This document shows, one piece after another, positions 22,892 through 36,461 of a DNA stretch of 64,000 nucleotides. A program made the translations under genes and the position numbers. How positions within the stretch are numbered: position 1 is the first letter of the stretch; each line of letters opens with the position of its first letter. A model generated the notes under the pieces. That model was not told the origin of the DNA, made no database searches, and saw nothing but the letters and a program-made list of their open reading frames with translations. Origin of the DNA: Quercus robur. Its lineage: Eukaryota; Streptophyta; Magnoliopsida; Fagales; Fagaceae. Where the stretch lies: contig NC_065538.1 of assembly GCF_932294415.1 (NCBI RefSeq), forward strand, positions 20,048,167-20,112,166, written 5' to 3'.

Positions 22892-23884
22892 ATTTCAAGT
22901 AGGATTGAATTGTATGATAATTTGCAGTTACCCTTGTGACTATTAGTATTTCTCAAGTAGTAACATTAAGATGTATTTAACAAGATTGTGGCCTGGAAAG
23001 GAAAGTGTTTCTTTGATGTGTGCTTCGTTATTTTTTATTTTGTAATCACTAGATTATGGAACGCACTCGTGTGCAATATAGTATTTGGGGGAGCCGTTGA
23101 AATTGTCCCATTCTTCAAGTGTTTTAAAGGTTTTAAAATAGCTATTCAATATTAGAGGTAGAGACTAATCAATAATATCAAAATCCTTTGTTCTTGTTTT
23201 CTCAAAAAAAAAAAAAAAAAAAAAATCCTTTGTCCTTGACATTAAAATAAAAAAAGACCATTCCTCCGATTTATTCATAAAGTCCTTAACTTACGACTAT
23301 TAAATTCCCCCCAAAAAAATTGCGCATTAACATTTTATTTTACTTACGCAAAATAATTAACAAAAGAAAAACTATTTTTCCATTTCCTATCTCACAAGCC
23401 TCTTGAAATGCCCTGCATCACACAAGCCTCCCAGAACTGAGTAGTATAGCAGTAGAATGACCAATGCTCAATTGTATCTCTACTAGATTTACACATGCAA
23501 TGCCAATGATTTTGAAAAAGTTTAGGGGCAAAAAACTAAATTTATGCAAACCTTAGGGAATGGAACATATGTTAGCTTATTATTTTTGAAATGTGCAAAC
23601 CTGTTTAGCTGTTTTACTTGAAATTGATCTGAAGTTTGTAATTGTAAGACAAATATATGAACCAAATTCTGAAGATAGGAAATCCAGAGAGTTTAATGTC
23701 ACAGTTATGTGATTCTTTTGCAACCCAATGCATGATTTATATGAACCAAATTCTGAAGATAGGAAATCCCAATTTGTGTGATTTAAAGGTGATACTTTAG
23801 CTTGAAAATGATTGCCTCTTTTACAACAAGCAAGTGATTATTGAAAAGGTAATGTGTAGAGTGTTGGCAGGAATTACAAGACTT
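22892..23884. other. Downstream flank of copy B, no gene seen
   Basis: Partly homologous to the flank of copy A. It contains a 29-bp A-run near 23200 and a short direct repeat (ATGAACCAAATTCTGAAGAT at about 23656 and 23738). Nothing coding is supported. Confidence 0.65.
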
Positions 23885-24457
23885 GTTTTGGGTAGGAATG
23901 TGTTTAGGAAGAAAAAAAATAAAAAAAATAAAAATTATTACCAATAGCCGTGTTTTTATAAACGCGGCTATAGGTTTTACAGGTCTTTGGGCAGAAACGT
24001 GTTTAGGAAGAAAAAAATAGAAAAAAAAAATTATTACCAATAGCATAAAAACGCGGCTATAGGTCCCCCTATAGTTGCATTTTGCCACCCTATAAGCTGA
24101 GACCTATAGCTGCGTTTTTTACAAAAACGCGGTTATAAGTTCGACCTATAGTTGCATTTTGAAAAAACGTAGCCCAAAGCGGGTCTATAGGTCTCAACTT
24201 ATGGGTTGTGGAAAAACACAGCCATAGGGTGATCTATAGCCGCGTTTATAAAAACGCGGCTATAGGTCCCAGTAGGAGGCTATTGTCACGCAGTTTATAA
24301 AAACGCGGCTATAGGTCCCAATAAGAGGCTATTGTCATGCAGGATAGGCTGCGTTTGAAAATGCGGCTATAGAAACACAGCTTGCAGCCTGTAGCCATGT
24401 TTTAAGGTCTATAGCTGCGTTTTTCAAATGTGGCTATAGACCTCATTTTTTGTAGTG
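23885..24457. mobile_element. CACTA (En/Spm-like) transposon end with subterminal repeats
   Basis: The right terminus, reverse complemented, begins CACTACAAAAAATGAGG, the classic CACTA end. The preceding ~500 bp are filled with inverted copies of GCGGCTATAGG / CCTATAGCCGC, the subterminal repeat pattern of this superfamily. A ~105-bp internal duplication (both starting near GTGTTTAGGAAG) occurs at its left. No left terminus CACTACAAAAA is seen upstream, so this is a truncated or highly diverged remnant. No transposase. Confidence 0.8.
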
Positions 24458-25126
24458 CTTTTGGAATCACCTTATCACCATAATCAATTAAACAAACAAG
24501 ATTCCAGTGAAGATTTTGTATTTGGGAAGGTCTTTATTTTAGATAGTTAGATAGTAGAGGAGGGGGAGATAGAAGTATGATTCGTATCAAAACTACACAA
24601 CCCCTCAAAAGATGTCATTACTACTAAGTTGTTACTCGAACCCTTCCTACATGGGAAATTAAGAAAGTTAGATTGAGTAATCTAATACACTTACAATAAT
24701 GCTATAAATGCAACAAATTTTCACACCTTTGTTTACAATATTATTGAAGGTGGTAAATAATAATAGTGCAATATTAATTTTTAATGGGACTATTATTAAT
24801 ATCAATTTTATAGTACAAACTGTAACCTATCTCCTTAGAAATGGTAAAAAAAAGGTTGTACATATAGATGTACTCATACATCTAGATGTACTCATACATC
24901 TCTGGATGACTTACTAGAGGTATTTAGAAATAGGCTAAATTACAAAATAAAGTTTTAAACTTTGCTCAAAATTCAATTCAATCAAATAAATTATAAAAAT
25001 GACATTATTTTGGTATTTTTGAGTTTCTTATAAATTTTAAAAAAATATTAAAAAAACAAATACAATTTTTTGATTAAAAAAAAAAAGAAATTGACTTTTG
25101 CTGGGGTCAAATTAAGGGAAGAATAC

Positions 25127-25786
25127 TGTAGGGTCACGTTTTTCAAGCCAAGCCCAAGATGCATGAAACCTTAAGCCAGTGAGCCCAGTACAATGAATTT
25201 GTAGAGAGTGGGCCAAAGAGCTAGGTTTTAGCGTATGAACAACGGTTATCACGGTGTTCTTGATGATCAAGTTTGTGACAGGTTAGATTCATCTGAGAGG
25301 GTTGGTCCTCGACCTGGCCTGAGGAGCCCTCTTTTAGGGCCTCTGGTGTGTTGGGGGGTCTCCGCCCCGCCTCTCTGTCTCTCTTTACTTCCTTTTTATA
25401 GTAATTTTCTTCCTCCTGAATGAGGTCCTTAGGGTAGGTACTTGTCCCATCAACCCTTCCCTCAAGTTGTTGGGAGTGGTTGTAAGGACAGAGAAGTATG
25501 ACCGTGTCAGGCACAAGACACTGAATGCAATAATGACAGCCTTTCCTTTAGACACTTTCGGTGTCCTTTTCTACTTTAGTACTTTTCCTGCTCTGTGGGA
25601 CAATAGGGAGTGTCACTATTAGTTGCAGGTTGCCTCCATCCTTGGCTATGCCCATGCCGAGGAGGGTTCTCCCCATGGCCGAGGAGGGGCTTTTCCTCCC
25701 CATGACCGAGGAGAGGTTTTCCTTTGGGCTGGACCCTTGGCCCAATGTAGACATTGACATGGGCCTACTGGTCTTTTATCCCCACA
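25127..25786 (-). mobile_element. Solo LTR related to the Gypsy-type family
   Basis: It runs from TGTAGGGTCACG to TATCCCCACA, with the family words TTTGTAGAGAGTGGGCC and CCGAGGAG. A TATA-like ACTATAAAAAGG reads on the minus strand at about 25404. Five-base flanks (AATAC and AAAGA) do not match, so one boundary may be off or the flank rearranged. Confidence 0.72.
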
Positions 25787-28739
25787 AAAGAAAGAGAGGC
25801 AGTCCATAAACTTTCCAAACAACTACTTCCTAGTTCCTAGTAACCAAAAAAAAAAAAAAAATGATTCGTTTCAATTTGGCCGAAACCTAACATCATCAAA
25901 TCATATTTTTCACTCCTCCTCACACACATTCTTTCTCTCGCCCTCACAACCACCATTCACGATGGTTCTACCATCATCCACCCCACGGTTGTCGTAGCTA
26001 GACTTGAAGTTTGTGACAAGGCGTAAACTGATCCCAAGGAATTTGGTGTCCATCGCCACACATGGGGGAAGTTGCCCATGATACCTCGTATAAGGGAGAA
26101 CTCCAATTCTAGATTATTCTCCCACACCTCCCAAATTTTGGAACATCTCGCTCTTCGATAACAATGATTTTGGATCACGCAAAAACAATCATGCGATTAG
26201 CCCAACAAATTAGACTAGATTTGTTCAAAATGCATTAGAGATTATAGAAAAGTTAAGGGATTGAGAAACAAAATTCTAGAGAGAGAATCAAAGAGGGATT
26301 TTTTATTCTTAAATATATATATATATATATATATATTTTTGGGTTCTCTCTATCTAGGGTTTGTTTGTATATATTTTATATATATATATATATATGGTGA
26401 ATGATTGTCTTTTTTTTCTTCTTCTATATTTTGATTCTTTGTTTGGTTGCAGAGAGGAAAAAAAAAAAGAAAAGAAGAGGATTGTTAACACTAGTCGGAG
26501 ACTCGGAGCAAAAAATGTGAATGGGTTTTGTGAATTTTTGCTACTTTGACGAATTTGAGTTGTGGGTTTTGTGTCATTAGGCCATTAGCAGCTGCTAGTG
26601 AGGAGGTTTGCAGGTGTTGAAGGGATGTTGGTGTGGTTTGCTCGGTATCATTAATTTTGGGTTTTCATTTTTGAATTAGATTTCAGATTTTTGTTTTTCT
26701 ATTTTCAGTATTCTTGAAAATCAAATCAATTTTTTTCCTAATTTTTTATAGATTTTTAATTTAAAAAAATTCAAAAATCTCAAAACTTTATCATTATGTT
26801 TTTTAGACATTTAATGGCGCAACCTACTATGGGAAGTAAATGGAAGGATTGAACTGAAAACACATAAAAAATTAGAAGACTAAAATGAATAAAATTAAGT
26901 TACATGATTTAATTAAATTTTGGATAAAGTAAGATAGTGAAATTGTAAGAAAAATTATGTTTTTATATTCACTATTCATATTCACATGATTCTTCAAAAA
27001 AATATAAATAAAAATTAAAAAAAAAAAAAAAAAACCTATTCATATACACATTTGCATGAAAAAATATGTAATATGATTGTCCAAATGGTTATTTAACCTT
27101 AAAAATATTATAATTCAGTACTCAATACAATAGGATAAGTGGGCCAGTTTTGTGACCTCTCTGTTTGGAGCTCCCAAGCCCTTGCTCAATTCCAGCGTAT
27201 CACAAATCTTTGCAAGTGCGTGCCTCCTCTAGCTAGGCCTTGCATCCTTTACATGTACAACGCTGTGATGACTTGTGAGTTTCAGAAAATCCTTGTCATT
27301 GTTAGTGGGCATTTTTATGGATCTTCCATGTCTTTAAGGTCTAAACAGTGTTTATATTTATTAAATACCCACCATTAATATTACAGGAAGCCCTAAACTA
27401 AATACTTATCATATATGGTTGGTCTATTCTTGGCTGGAAACCACAGACACGGCATTTGGGCTGTCATGTCTGTGTCCGACACGTATGAGATACAGGAAAC
27501 ATGTTGGACACGGCTGCATGTGTGTCCCAGCCGTATGTTTTTTTATTTTATTTTTCAAAAATAACAGATACGTACAGCCTATTTCCAAAAAGAGAAAAAA
27601 GAAAAAGAGAAACGCACTGTACCTATCGTGCCAATCTTCTCACCTCACTAGCAAACCCAGCTCTTAGATTTATTTCTCTTTTACAGTTTTCCCCATTTGC
27701 CCTTTTTCCTTGTTTTGTCTATGTTAATCGTTTTCTTGTTCTGTTTGCCTCGTACTGATACACGTGAAGAGCTCATTTATTGTTAGTCACCCACACGAAT
27801 AAAAAATGTGTAAAAAGATGGTTCTTTTCAAATTTTTGTCTTTTATGAGTTAAAAGTCCACCACCCATAAAGCTAGGTAATTAAATTTTTTACAATTCTT
27901 TATTGGTTATCTAGGTAGACAATAAACGGATGTGTATATCATTAATATGCTTCTAAAATAATTTTTAACAATTATTTAAAAAATAATAATTTTTTTGTTA
28001 TAATTTTTTTATATAATCTTTCAAATGTATATATATATATATATATATAATTAACTAATTGTTATACATGTTCATACTGAATCTGTGTCCTAATTTATAA
28101 AAAATTGCTTTGTCATTATGTCCTACACATACATGTATCTTTATCCGTGATTGTATTCGTGTTTGTACTTCTTAGCTTCTTGGACTTCCATCAAATTTTG
28201 AATCTCAAACCATATTTATTGCTTCATTTGTGTTTCTACTATAAAGATGATTTCAAGGTTTTTTCCTTGTTTATATATCTTCTGACCATAGGCTAGCTCA
28301 TATTATCAACAGGCTAAGGATGTGTGTTGGAATTCATTTATTGGTGGTAGTGTGATACTTTTTGATAGAATGAATGGCTATTCTACCCGAAGATTTTATG
28401 TGAAATGGTAGGACCATACTTTCTAACGGATATACCATGGATGCTTTGGTCAAGTTCGGCCATCCAGAGCAAAGCTGACAACCACACAGAGGAGAAAAAG
28501 GTGCCTAATTCCTCTAGAGACTAGAGAGTTGGATATTGCCTCTCGGAATACCATTTGCTAGAATAGAATATGAAACGATGGAGATGCACATTAAGCAAAA
28601 CATTCTTCAAGAGCATACAATCCTTGCTATCATAAGTTTTACTCATGTCATGCTTCATGGCCATTTGACCCGTCTTGCCTTTTCTTTTGGATTTCATGCT
28701 ATGCAATAACTTATATGCCATTGTCACATTATTTGTAAT
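25787..28739. other. Intergenic, no gene recognised
   Basis: AT-rich, with AT microsatellites at about 26311-26336, 26376-26396 and 28028-28049. Short open frames here carry no recognisable domain or codon pattern. Confidence 0.7.
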
Positions 28740-28860
28740 AGAGGACAGCTCAAGGCCTAAGGCCCCACCAGTCCACAGAAATTTATAAGGGTCCCAAGGC
28801 CCCATTTCATAAGCAAAAGATCCAAAAAAAATTGTAACGAAAGATCTCAAAATTGTAGAA
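28740..28860. mobile_element. hAT-like end fragment
   Basis: GACAGCTCAAGGCCTAAGGCC followed by CCAAGGCCCCATTT resembles the subterminal GGCC-rich blocks of the hAT element at 7018-8615. No second terminus or TSD found. Confidence 0.4.
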
Positions 28861-29739
28861 AGATAACTGGTAATTTTATTTTTTTTTTTAAAGAAAAAAT
28901 ATGTGGGTTTTGCATTCTTTTTCCTACCTTTAAGAAAGTCCCTAAACTATTATAAGCAAAAAGAAATTTAAACCTATTGAAACAATAAATGTTTCACAAA
29001 ATTAAATTGTTACCAATGTATCAAATAATAATTGACAATTAATTTTCCTTATCATTTGTAAAAATGAGATAAATAAATGCTAAATGCAAAAACTTAATTA
29101 ATAATTTTACAATTCAAAAAATAGGAACAGGTTTTAAGAAATAAAAAATAAAATATAGAAAGTGCCATAAAATGTATGGAGTCTATCCTATTTGTAATGA
29201 GTCTGCCAAAATGAAAAGCACTAGAAATCTGAGATAGTACAAGGGAGAACACATTTAAAAAGGTTAGCAAGAACTTATGATAGTATGATACTAATACGCC
29301 TGTTATATATATCATCCTTTTGGGATTTTTGACTTTAGGCAATAGAGTTAAATCTTAAATGGGTATAACTGATTTATAAGTCTGAACAAGTGCTTCCTTC
29401 CTTCCAAGGACAATAATGGTTCTTACTTCTCACAGTTAGATCTTCGCAGCGCAAATGATGTGCACCGATTCGTACCATTATCAGGAATTGTGCTTTCCAG
29501 AAAAATAAAAAATAAAAAAAATAAAATTCCAGAATTAAGAGAGATATAGGTAGCAAAGAGATTTGTTTTCTTCCCTCTTTTATGGTAGAGTAAATTATCC
29601 TATTGAATTCAGAACCCTTCCGTCTTTCATATATTATACTAATATTCTTTGGAAATTAACATGGTACCCGATTAATGTGGATATCTTTTGAGGGCAAGTT
29701 ATTATTGTGGATAATAAGCTTGAACTACACGTTTGTTTG

Positions 29740-30756
29740 TGATAGGTCAAGAATATATTGACCCATTGTGATAAATTAACCAATTGATTTAGCTAAGTTA
29801 ATTAATTAATTTAATTAACATGCAAAATGTGCAGTAGCACAAACAAATCACCAGTTAACTAAATGCTACGGAAATTAAATTGACACGGTAATTTGTTTAG
29901 GAATGGGGAAAACCTACACGGTAAAAACTTTCACCGGGTGATTTTAAGGTCACCATTCCCGAGAATCCACTATTATCAAAACAAGTGGTTATAAGTAAAG
30001 GAATTCCAGTACCTTATACCAACCTACAGTTGAACCCTTACCCCAATACTCAATTAGACTTGTTCTGTAGTGACAATCTCTCATTTTCAATGCACGGTTC
30101 CCAGTACGTGACTAACTAATAGATGCGTGGATCCCAGTACGTGACTTAATCACCAACTTGAGAACGATGTTGGCTGCAAAGTTCTTCAGTTTATCACACG
30201 ATGGAGATCATGAAACTCCTTGGTCACAAAATCCTAAGGTGTACAAACACAACAACTTCTTCAAGAGAAAGATGAATTAGGGCAAATTCTATTTCCAGTC
30301 ACAATTTGCATGAACACAACTTTGCTTCATACTTGCGCAACTTTTGACAACCCTTAAAATAATATTTATATATATTTAGAGTTATGAGAAAAGAAAGCTC
30401 AAACATATACACATGGATTGGATGAAAATCAGTTTTGAAAAACTAAATTCCATAAATCTCGACAGATAGTGTATCTATCGAGTTAGTTGTCGAGTTTTGG
30501 GCTTTAGTAGCTTTTTAAATCTCGATAAATGCTAGTTGTCGAGCTATTTGTTGAGTTTTAAAATCCAACATTTCTTCACTTGTTTCTTGGATAGATTTGC
30601 ATAGTTTTAACACTTGAACTTAAAACCTTATTTTTTGAAGTATTAAACACATCCTAGGTCTACCCAATTGCAAGTAAAGTGCATTTTATCAAAAGATTAG
30701 TCAATTACATAAAATATTGACATATGTTCCTAACATGATTCACATATGTCTTAAAA
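29740..30756 (-). repeat. Left LTR (3-prime) of element 2
   Basis: Matches 36462-37428. It contains CTCGAC...ATCGAG motifs at 30455-30560 and, 80-100 bp from them, a TATA-like AATATATATAAAT on the minus strand near 30370. Confidence 0.88.
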
Positions 30757-31469
30757 ATCTCCCCTTTTAGCAATCCATGACAAAACCACAACAAACAAAT
30801 GAACATATGAGAGAAGTCATAAATCACTCAACTCATACTCACTTGTTGAATACAATAAAATCTATCCTAACACAAACTCTTGAAAAAATTTGCAAGAAGA
30901 AAGTTTATGGCAAAAAGACTTTGACAACTTATATTTCTGAAACACTTTAAACAAAACTTATTAAGGCATCTTAATGTGAAACAGAAATATAAGATTGTAT
31001 ACATTAAATAAGAAACATGTATATAAAGAAAGAAAAGAAACAATACATGGAAAGATAGGTGAAACGTGATAACAACATCATCAAATATATATCAAAGAAA
31101 AATACAATGTTTGCTATCACTAAGTGGTCACAAGACCAATGTACAAGAGATAATGTATCTAAAAAAGAAAGAAAAGAAAAGATACTAAAAAAAAAAAAAA
31201 AAAAAAATCCTCACTACATCCCTCATAGACACTCCCCCTATCACAAAAATCTCCTATACTAACCCTCCCCCTATGAGTATGACTACTCTCATCTCAAAAC
31301 TACTTCCCCTTTTTGTCACGAGTGACAAATGGTAAGTACATCAAGTAAACATCTTATCATCACTGGGCGAGCTAGCACCATCATCCTCATCAGTATCATT
31401 ACTGCCAGAGCCATCATCACTCTCATCCTTGGACGTCAGTGGAGATGGAGAAGAAGCAACAGTGAAACC

Positions 31470-32518
31470 ACCCATGACAACCTGTCGTTATGCGATACGA
31501 CCAATACAGGTGTTCACCTGACACAACTCATCATTGAAAGTGTCAAGGCGAGCATCCATGCGCACAAGCCGTGCCATGATGGCCTCAAGTGTCACTCCAC
31601 ATGTAAAAGACAAAGGAGCGGAGGTGGATGGAGCAGTGGAAGCAAGAGGAGTCATCGTCTCTATTTAGGGCCACCTCGGTCTAAGCTATGCCTCACTCCG
31701 TCAAACGGTAGCTGCATTTATGGCACTCATAACTGAAAAATGAAGAGACTCGGGAAAAGAGATAGAAAAGTGGTGAAGAAGCCGTATGATAGCCGAAGGA
31801 AAAATGAACTTGTCACGGGTTGCTGTATCCTTAAAGACATCTATAAGTGATAAAATGAAGTGAGAAGGGAAGTCAATAGAGATTTCCTCTAGGAGGGATA
31901 GCAAAAAGCGAGTACGAGACTCAGTAATAGTGTTATAATGAGACAAAAGATGAAGAATGAATGTCATCAACATGTTAAGGAATCTCGGACCTTTTGCAAA
32001 GGCTGGGCAAGGGATGTTTTGATGGTTACCCCAAGAAGAAGGTGTCTCACAAAAGAGAGACGAGAGTTCGTCTTTAGACAATGTCCTCAGACGATCGCAA
32101 CCAGGGTAGTCAGGATGCGCTACCCTAGAAACGTGTAGTACCTTAGAGACAATCTTCGGAGTAACTACGATACACATACCTCGAACGCGAGAGAAGAAAT
32201 GAGGTATAGAAGTATCAAATCCGTGCATATTGGAGTAAAACTCATGTATATTATAGAAGGGCATGTGACTGGGACGCCACATAGTGACTCCCAACCCTTA
32301 CTATGGATAATAGTGGGTAAGTCAGTATCGGAAAAATCTGATAAGATAACTTGACATTCCAAATGAATATCTCGTATAGAAAAGTTATCCGAAAAGTCCT
32401 TACGATCCTTTTCATCATGGAACCGAACGTGAGATGGAGTGGGGTCAAAGGAAGAAGAAGTGGATGCCCCAGAATGAATAGGGTTCTGGGGTAGAGAGGA
32501 TTTGCATTTGGGTGTCAT
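31470..32518 (-). pseudogene. Second ORF of element 2 (putative plant transposon protein family)
   Basis: This reads MTPKCKSS... at the start, then VRFHDEKDR, HLECQVILSDFSDTDLP and GWESLCG. It continues in another frame with HEFYSNMHGFDTSIPHFFSR, KVLHVSRVAHPDYPGC, FCETPSSWG, LSHYNTITESRTRFLLSLLE and ISIDFPSHF. A one-base indel near 32250 separates the two frames and stops follow the core. A C-terminal stretch resembling MARLVRMDARLDTFNDELCQ is visible below 31620. The core resembles the domain named putative plant transposon protein (Pfam Transposase_32, from memory). It lies in the same orientation as gag and matches the ORF at 62831 closely. Confidence 0.75.
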
Positions 32519-33064
32519 AGTGCATACTAATGCAAGAAAGAGATAGAAAGGGGGAGAGAGAGACAATTAGAAAAGCACCAACAACACAGTATATATAAGA
32601 ATGTAAAACTTAAAGGTACATATGCATGAAAATGCATGAACATTTGACAGGAAAACTTAAATACATCATGGGCTCAGTCTAATCCAAACCTACTAGCACA
32701 CAACATTGCAACAAAGTAAACACACATCTAGATGCATGAAACATTGTTATAATACAAATGTGATGCAATGCATGATGATTTAAACCCATTTAAACAAAAC
32801 CCATCCCAAAAATTTCACACAAACCTCAATAATTTTGAAAAATCCCAAAAATTTTCAAAAACCCCAAAAGTTAGGTCAAAAGATATGAAATGCATGATTA
32901 ATGAGTGAGAAAACATCATACCAGATGAAGAAGATGATTTTAAGACCAAAGATTGAGTGAGGAAGAGGTTTTGGAGTGATTAAGATGTGTGTTGGGAGGT
33001 GAAGAGGCGGAATGGATCGAGAGAGATCGAGAAAAGTGAAAGCGTTGTCCCTTTAAATAGAAGT

Positions 33065-33330
33065 TCATAATTCTCGATGGATCAAGAGCTATCGAGAATT
33101 AAAAACATGCTTTTTAGCTGTCAAAGATCTATCGAGGATCTAATGAGAGGTGTCCACAGTAAAAGATTCTCGATGGATTGAGGTAGCTATCGAGAAACTA
33201 TCGAGCATCCAGAAGGTTTCTTGATGGATCGAAGTAGCTATCGAGAGCTATCGAGAATGTGATAAAAAGCAACTAAAGAGTCTCGATAGATAGCCTAGCT
33301 GTCGAGAGGTATTGAGAAGCTATCGAGATT
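33065..33330 (-). repeat. CTCGAT / ATCGAG motif array of element 2
   Basis: About ten short self-complementary words such as TCTCGATGGAT, AGCTATCGAGA and TCGATAGAT in both orientations. It ends next to CTATTTAAAG (minus strand, 33051-33060), a TATA-like box ahead of the second ORF. Confidence 0.8.
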
Positions 33331-34689
33331 GCTTAAAAACAGTTTTACAACAAGAGAAAAATATAAATATGAATGCAATCAAGCATGCTACATAACCAAA
33401 AATCCAAACAGCATTTTAAGCTTTCAAAATCATCTCTTAACAAAAAAAATGTTAAGCACATAGATCCAAAACACAAAAAACACACACTATAAACAAGTCT
33501 ATACAATTTTATATTTCAAAAACAAGTTAAGACAGTTTAGTGAGCATACATTAGCACATGTATTCCTTATAATGACCAAATCACATTGCACCTGCAAATA
33601 TATCAAAAATAGCAAAGAATTTTGCATGTTGTGCGTGAAAAACATTGCAAGATTGCATAAGTGTCTTCATTTTATAATGATTTGAGATATGAGAAAATCA
33701 TTTTAACTCACACAAAATTATAACTGTTTGATGGGGACTATCACCTTTGAGGTACATCCTATAACTCCCATATCTCCTAGAAGACACGCTTACAATCATA
33801 TATAAAGTATTTTGATTCTTTTTGCTTTTTATCTTTCTTTGCATCTTTTTCTTTTAAGCAAACCATGCATGGACATATATGAGAAAGAAAAGAAATACTC
33901 AATGATGTTAAGCATTTGACATTCTACTTTTGCTATGTTGAAGCATACAAATGTCATTTCATGATTGGCAAACAACAGTGGTGAGATAATTATTTATGTC
34001 TTTCTCTTAGGATTTTTTAGTCCTTCCCATCAAAAAGAGTGATACCAATGTTAAGTACAAGAGATTACTTAACCTTACTTATCACAAACATGAGCTACAA
34101 AACTCACTTGCTTAGTTGTGCATAAAGATGCTCATCTAAACTGCAAAAGATACAAAGTTTAGAAAATTTTGTTTCAATGGCCATCTAAGGTATACAAGTA
34201 CAAATGTACACAAACACACATTATTTTTGTTTTTTATTTTTTGTTTTTTGTTTTTTGTTTTGCTTTGTTTTGTTTTTGTTTGTTTTTTTTTTTTTTTTAA
34301 TTCTTTTTTAATATGAAAAACAAAATGAAGAAAAATTGAAAAGTAAACAAACAAAAACATGTTAAACAAAGCAATGCATAAAACTAGATTGACTCAACAC
34401 ATGAAAGCAAAACACACAAGTAATGCAAAAACAAAAACAAGAAAGGAAGAGAGAGAAAGAGTGACAGAATTACTTGGAGCTTTTTTCCTTCCACATCTTG
34501 GAAGAACCTTTCCGTTTGGTGAACCTTTCCGTTTGGCAAACCCTTGATTCGGTGGTAAGGGGGAAGAATTAAAACTGTTCAAGTTTGAAGGGAACATAAG
34601 GGCTTTAAGAAGATCTCCAAGAGGAGTAAAGGAGGATGTAAACTGATTCTGGTTTCTCGACGGGATCACGTTGTTACTCTATTGGGTGG

Positions 34690-36389
34690 CTAATCACTTA
34701 TAGCAATTTGGTCGAGTATGACCAACTGCTACACAGTGATAACGAAAATGCTACTTTTTTTGTTTGGACTTTAAGTATTTCCCTTCTTTGCCTTAGGGTT
34801 TTTAATCTCTTTCTTATCAAGTTTAGGGGGTGCTCCTAAGATAGATTTATCTTTATCTATGTTCTCACTAGCTAATTCATTTTTAACATCATTGTTCTCA
34901 GTTTTAACATTATTAATAGGAGGAATAAAAACAGTAGTACTAGAAGTAGCAATATTAGTAGAAGAGAAATCATACCCTAAACCAGTTTAATCAAAAGTAG
35001 ATTTCTGAAGACTGAGCATCTCATCGAGCTTTGCACTTGAAGTCCTTTCCAACTGGGCTATGACTTGGAACAATTCTGCCTTAAACTTTTTGGTCTTCTC
35101 AGCCAAGAAATTATTCTCAAATCTCAGTGTTCCAATGGTTTTATTTGCTTCATCAAACTTAGTGGAAATTTCTTCTTGTTCAAGCTCCACTTCACTAAGC
35201 TTTTTAGTGGCCAACCTATACAACTTCTCATACTTTTTCGAGACCTTATATAACTTTGCATAGGCTGTGTGGATATTATCTTGCTCATCCATCTTTTCAA
35301 ACTTAGACTCCACAAATTCCTCTTCTTCATCCACATCTTCAACAATCCCTTTGGTAGGATTTACAGTGGCAGTGAAGGCATTTAGGATTCCATCATCCTC
35401 ATTATTAGAATTATCCTCAGGCTTAGTGTTGCTCAACGTAGCAGCGTCTTGCTCTTCCCAATGGTCTTGAGATACGTAGGGCAGTCTTGTTTCATATGAT
35501 CAAAATCCTAACACCCAAAACATTTTTGTCTTGAAGGAATAGTATACTAACCTTCATCCCTAGCATTCTTCTTCCCTTTGTCTTGGCTCTTGAATTGTGA
35601 ATAACTAGATTGCTTTTGATCCTTGTCATATCCTTTCATGTTGGCATTCTTCATAAACTTCTTGAATTGCCTTGTGATATAGGATTTCATCTTAGAATCT
35701 TCGTCGTTTGCAAACTTATCAGTGTCACTGCTCTTGGCCTTCAATGCCATGCTCTTGCTCTTGCTCTTACTTGATTTCCCAATCCTTGTTAACCCCAATT
35801 CATAGGTCTGCAAATTGCCAACCAACTCTGTTAAATGAATTTTGTCAATATTCTTTAATTCCTCAATCGCGGTGATCTTAGCATGAAATCTCTCAGGTAG
35901 TGATTTGAACACCTTTCTCACAATCTTGGGTTCAAGAATAGTTTCCCTAAGATTAAAGGCTAGGTTCACTATTTCCTTGAGTTTGGCATAGAACTCATCG
36001 ACTGACACATCCTTCTCCATCTTAATCTCTTCAAAGCTTGTAATAAGCCTCTAAATTTTTGAATCCTTGACAACCTTGGTTCCTTTATAGGTTGTCTAGA
36101 GAATGGTCCATACTTCCTTAACAATTTCAGTAGATGATATCTTCTTGAATTCCTCATTCGTGACTGCATTGAATAAAGCATTCAATGCCCTACTGTTGAA
36201 GTTTTCCACCTTGATCTTAGCATCATCCCAGTCGGCCGGCGTTTCCTTAGGCTTGGTCTAGCCTATCTTTATAGCTTGTCACACTTTTTCATCCAATGAC
36301 AGTAAGAAATCTCTCATGCATACTTTCTAGTATGCATTGTTAGTGCCATCAAATAAAGGAGGTATAATAAGAGATTGTCCTCTATCCAT
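34690..36389 (-). pseudogene. Degenerate gag of element 2 (UBN2-type)
   Basis: Starts at the ATG ending at 36389 (MDRGQSLIIPPLFDGTN). It includes a UBN2/DUF4219-like region (VDEFYAKLKEIVNLAFNLRE, then KVFKSLPERFHAKITAIEEL) and a zinc-knuckle trace in which a stop lies inside CFGC-xDFDHMKQDC. A coiled-coil Glu/Lys region (about 35000-35270) and a remnant of a second knuckle (GHTRPNCYK near 34720) follow. Several in-frame stops and shifts interrupt it. It is the counterpart of gag at 59108, which has fewer lesions. Confidence 0.8.
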
Positions 36390-36461
36390 GACAAATAGGG
36401 GTTAGTGGATCACACAGTAAAGATTAAAACCTAATCAGAGTGTGCCTACTCTGATATCACT

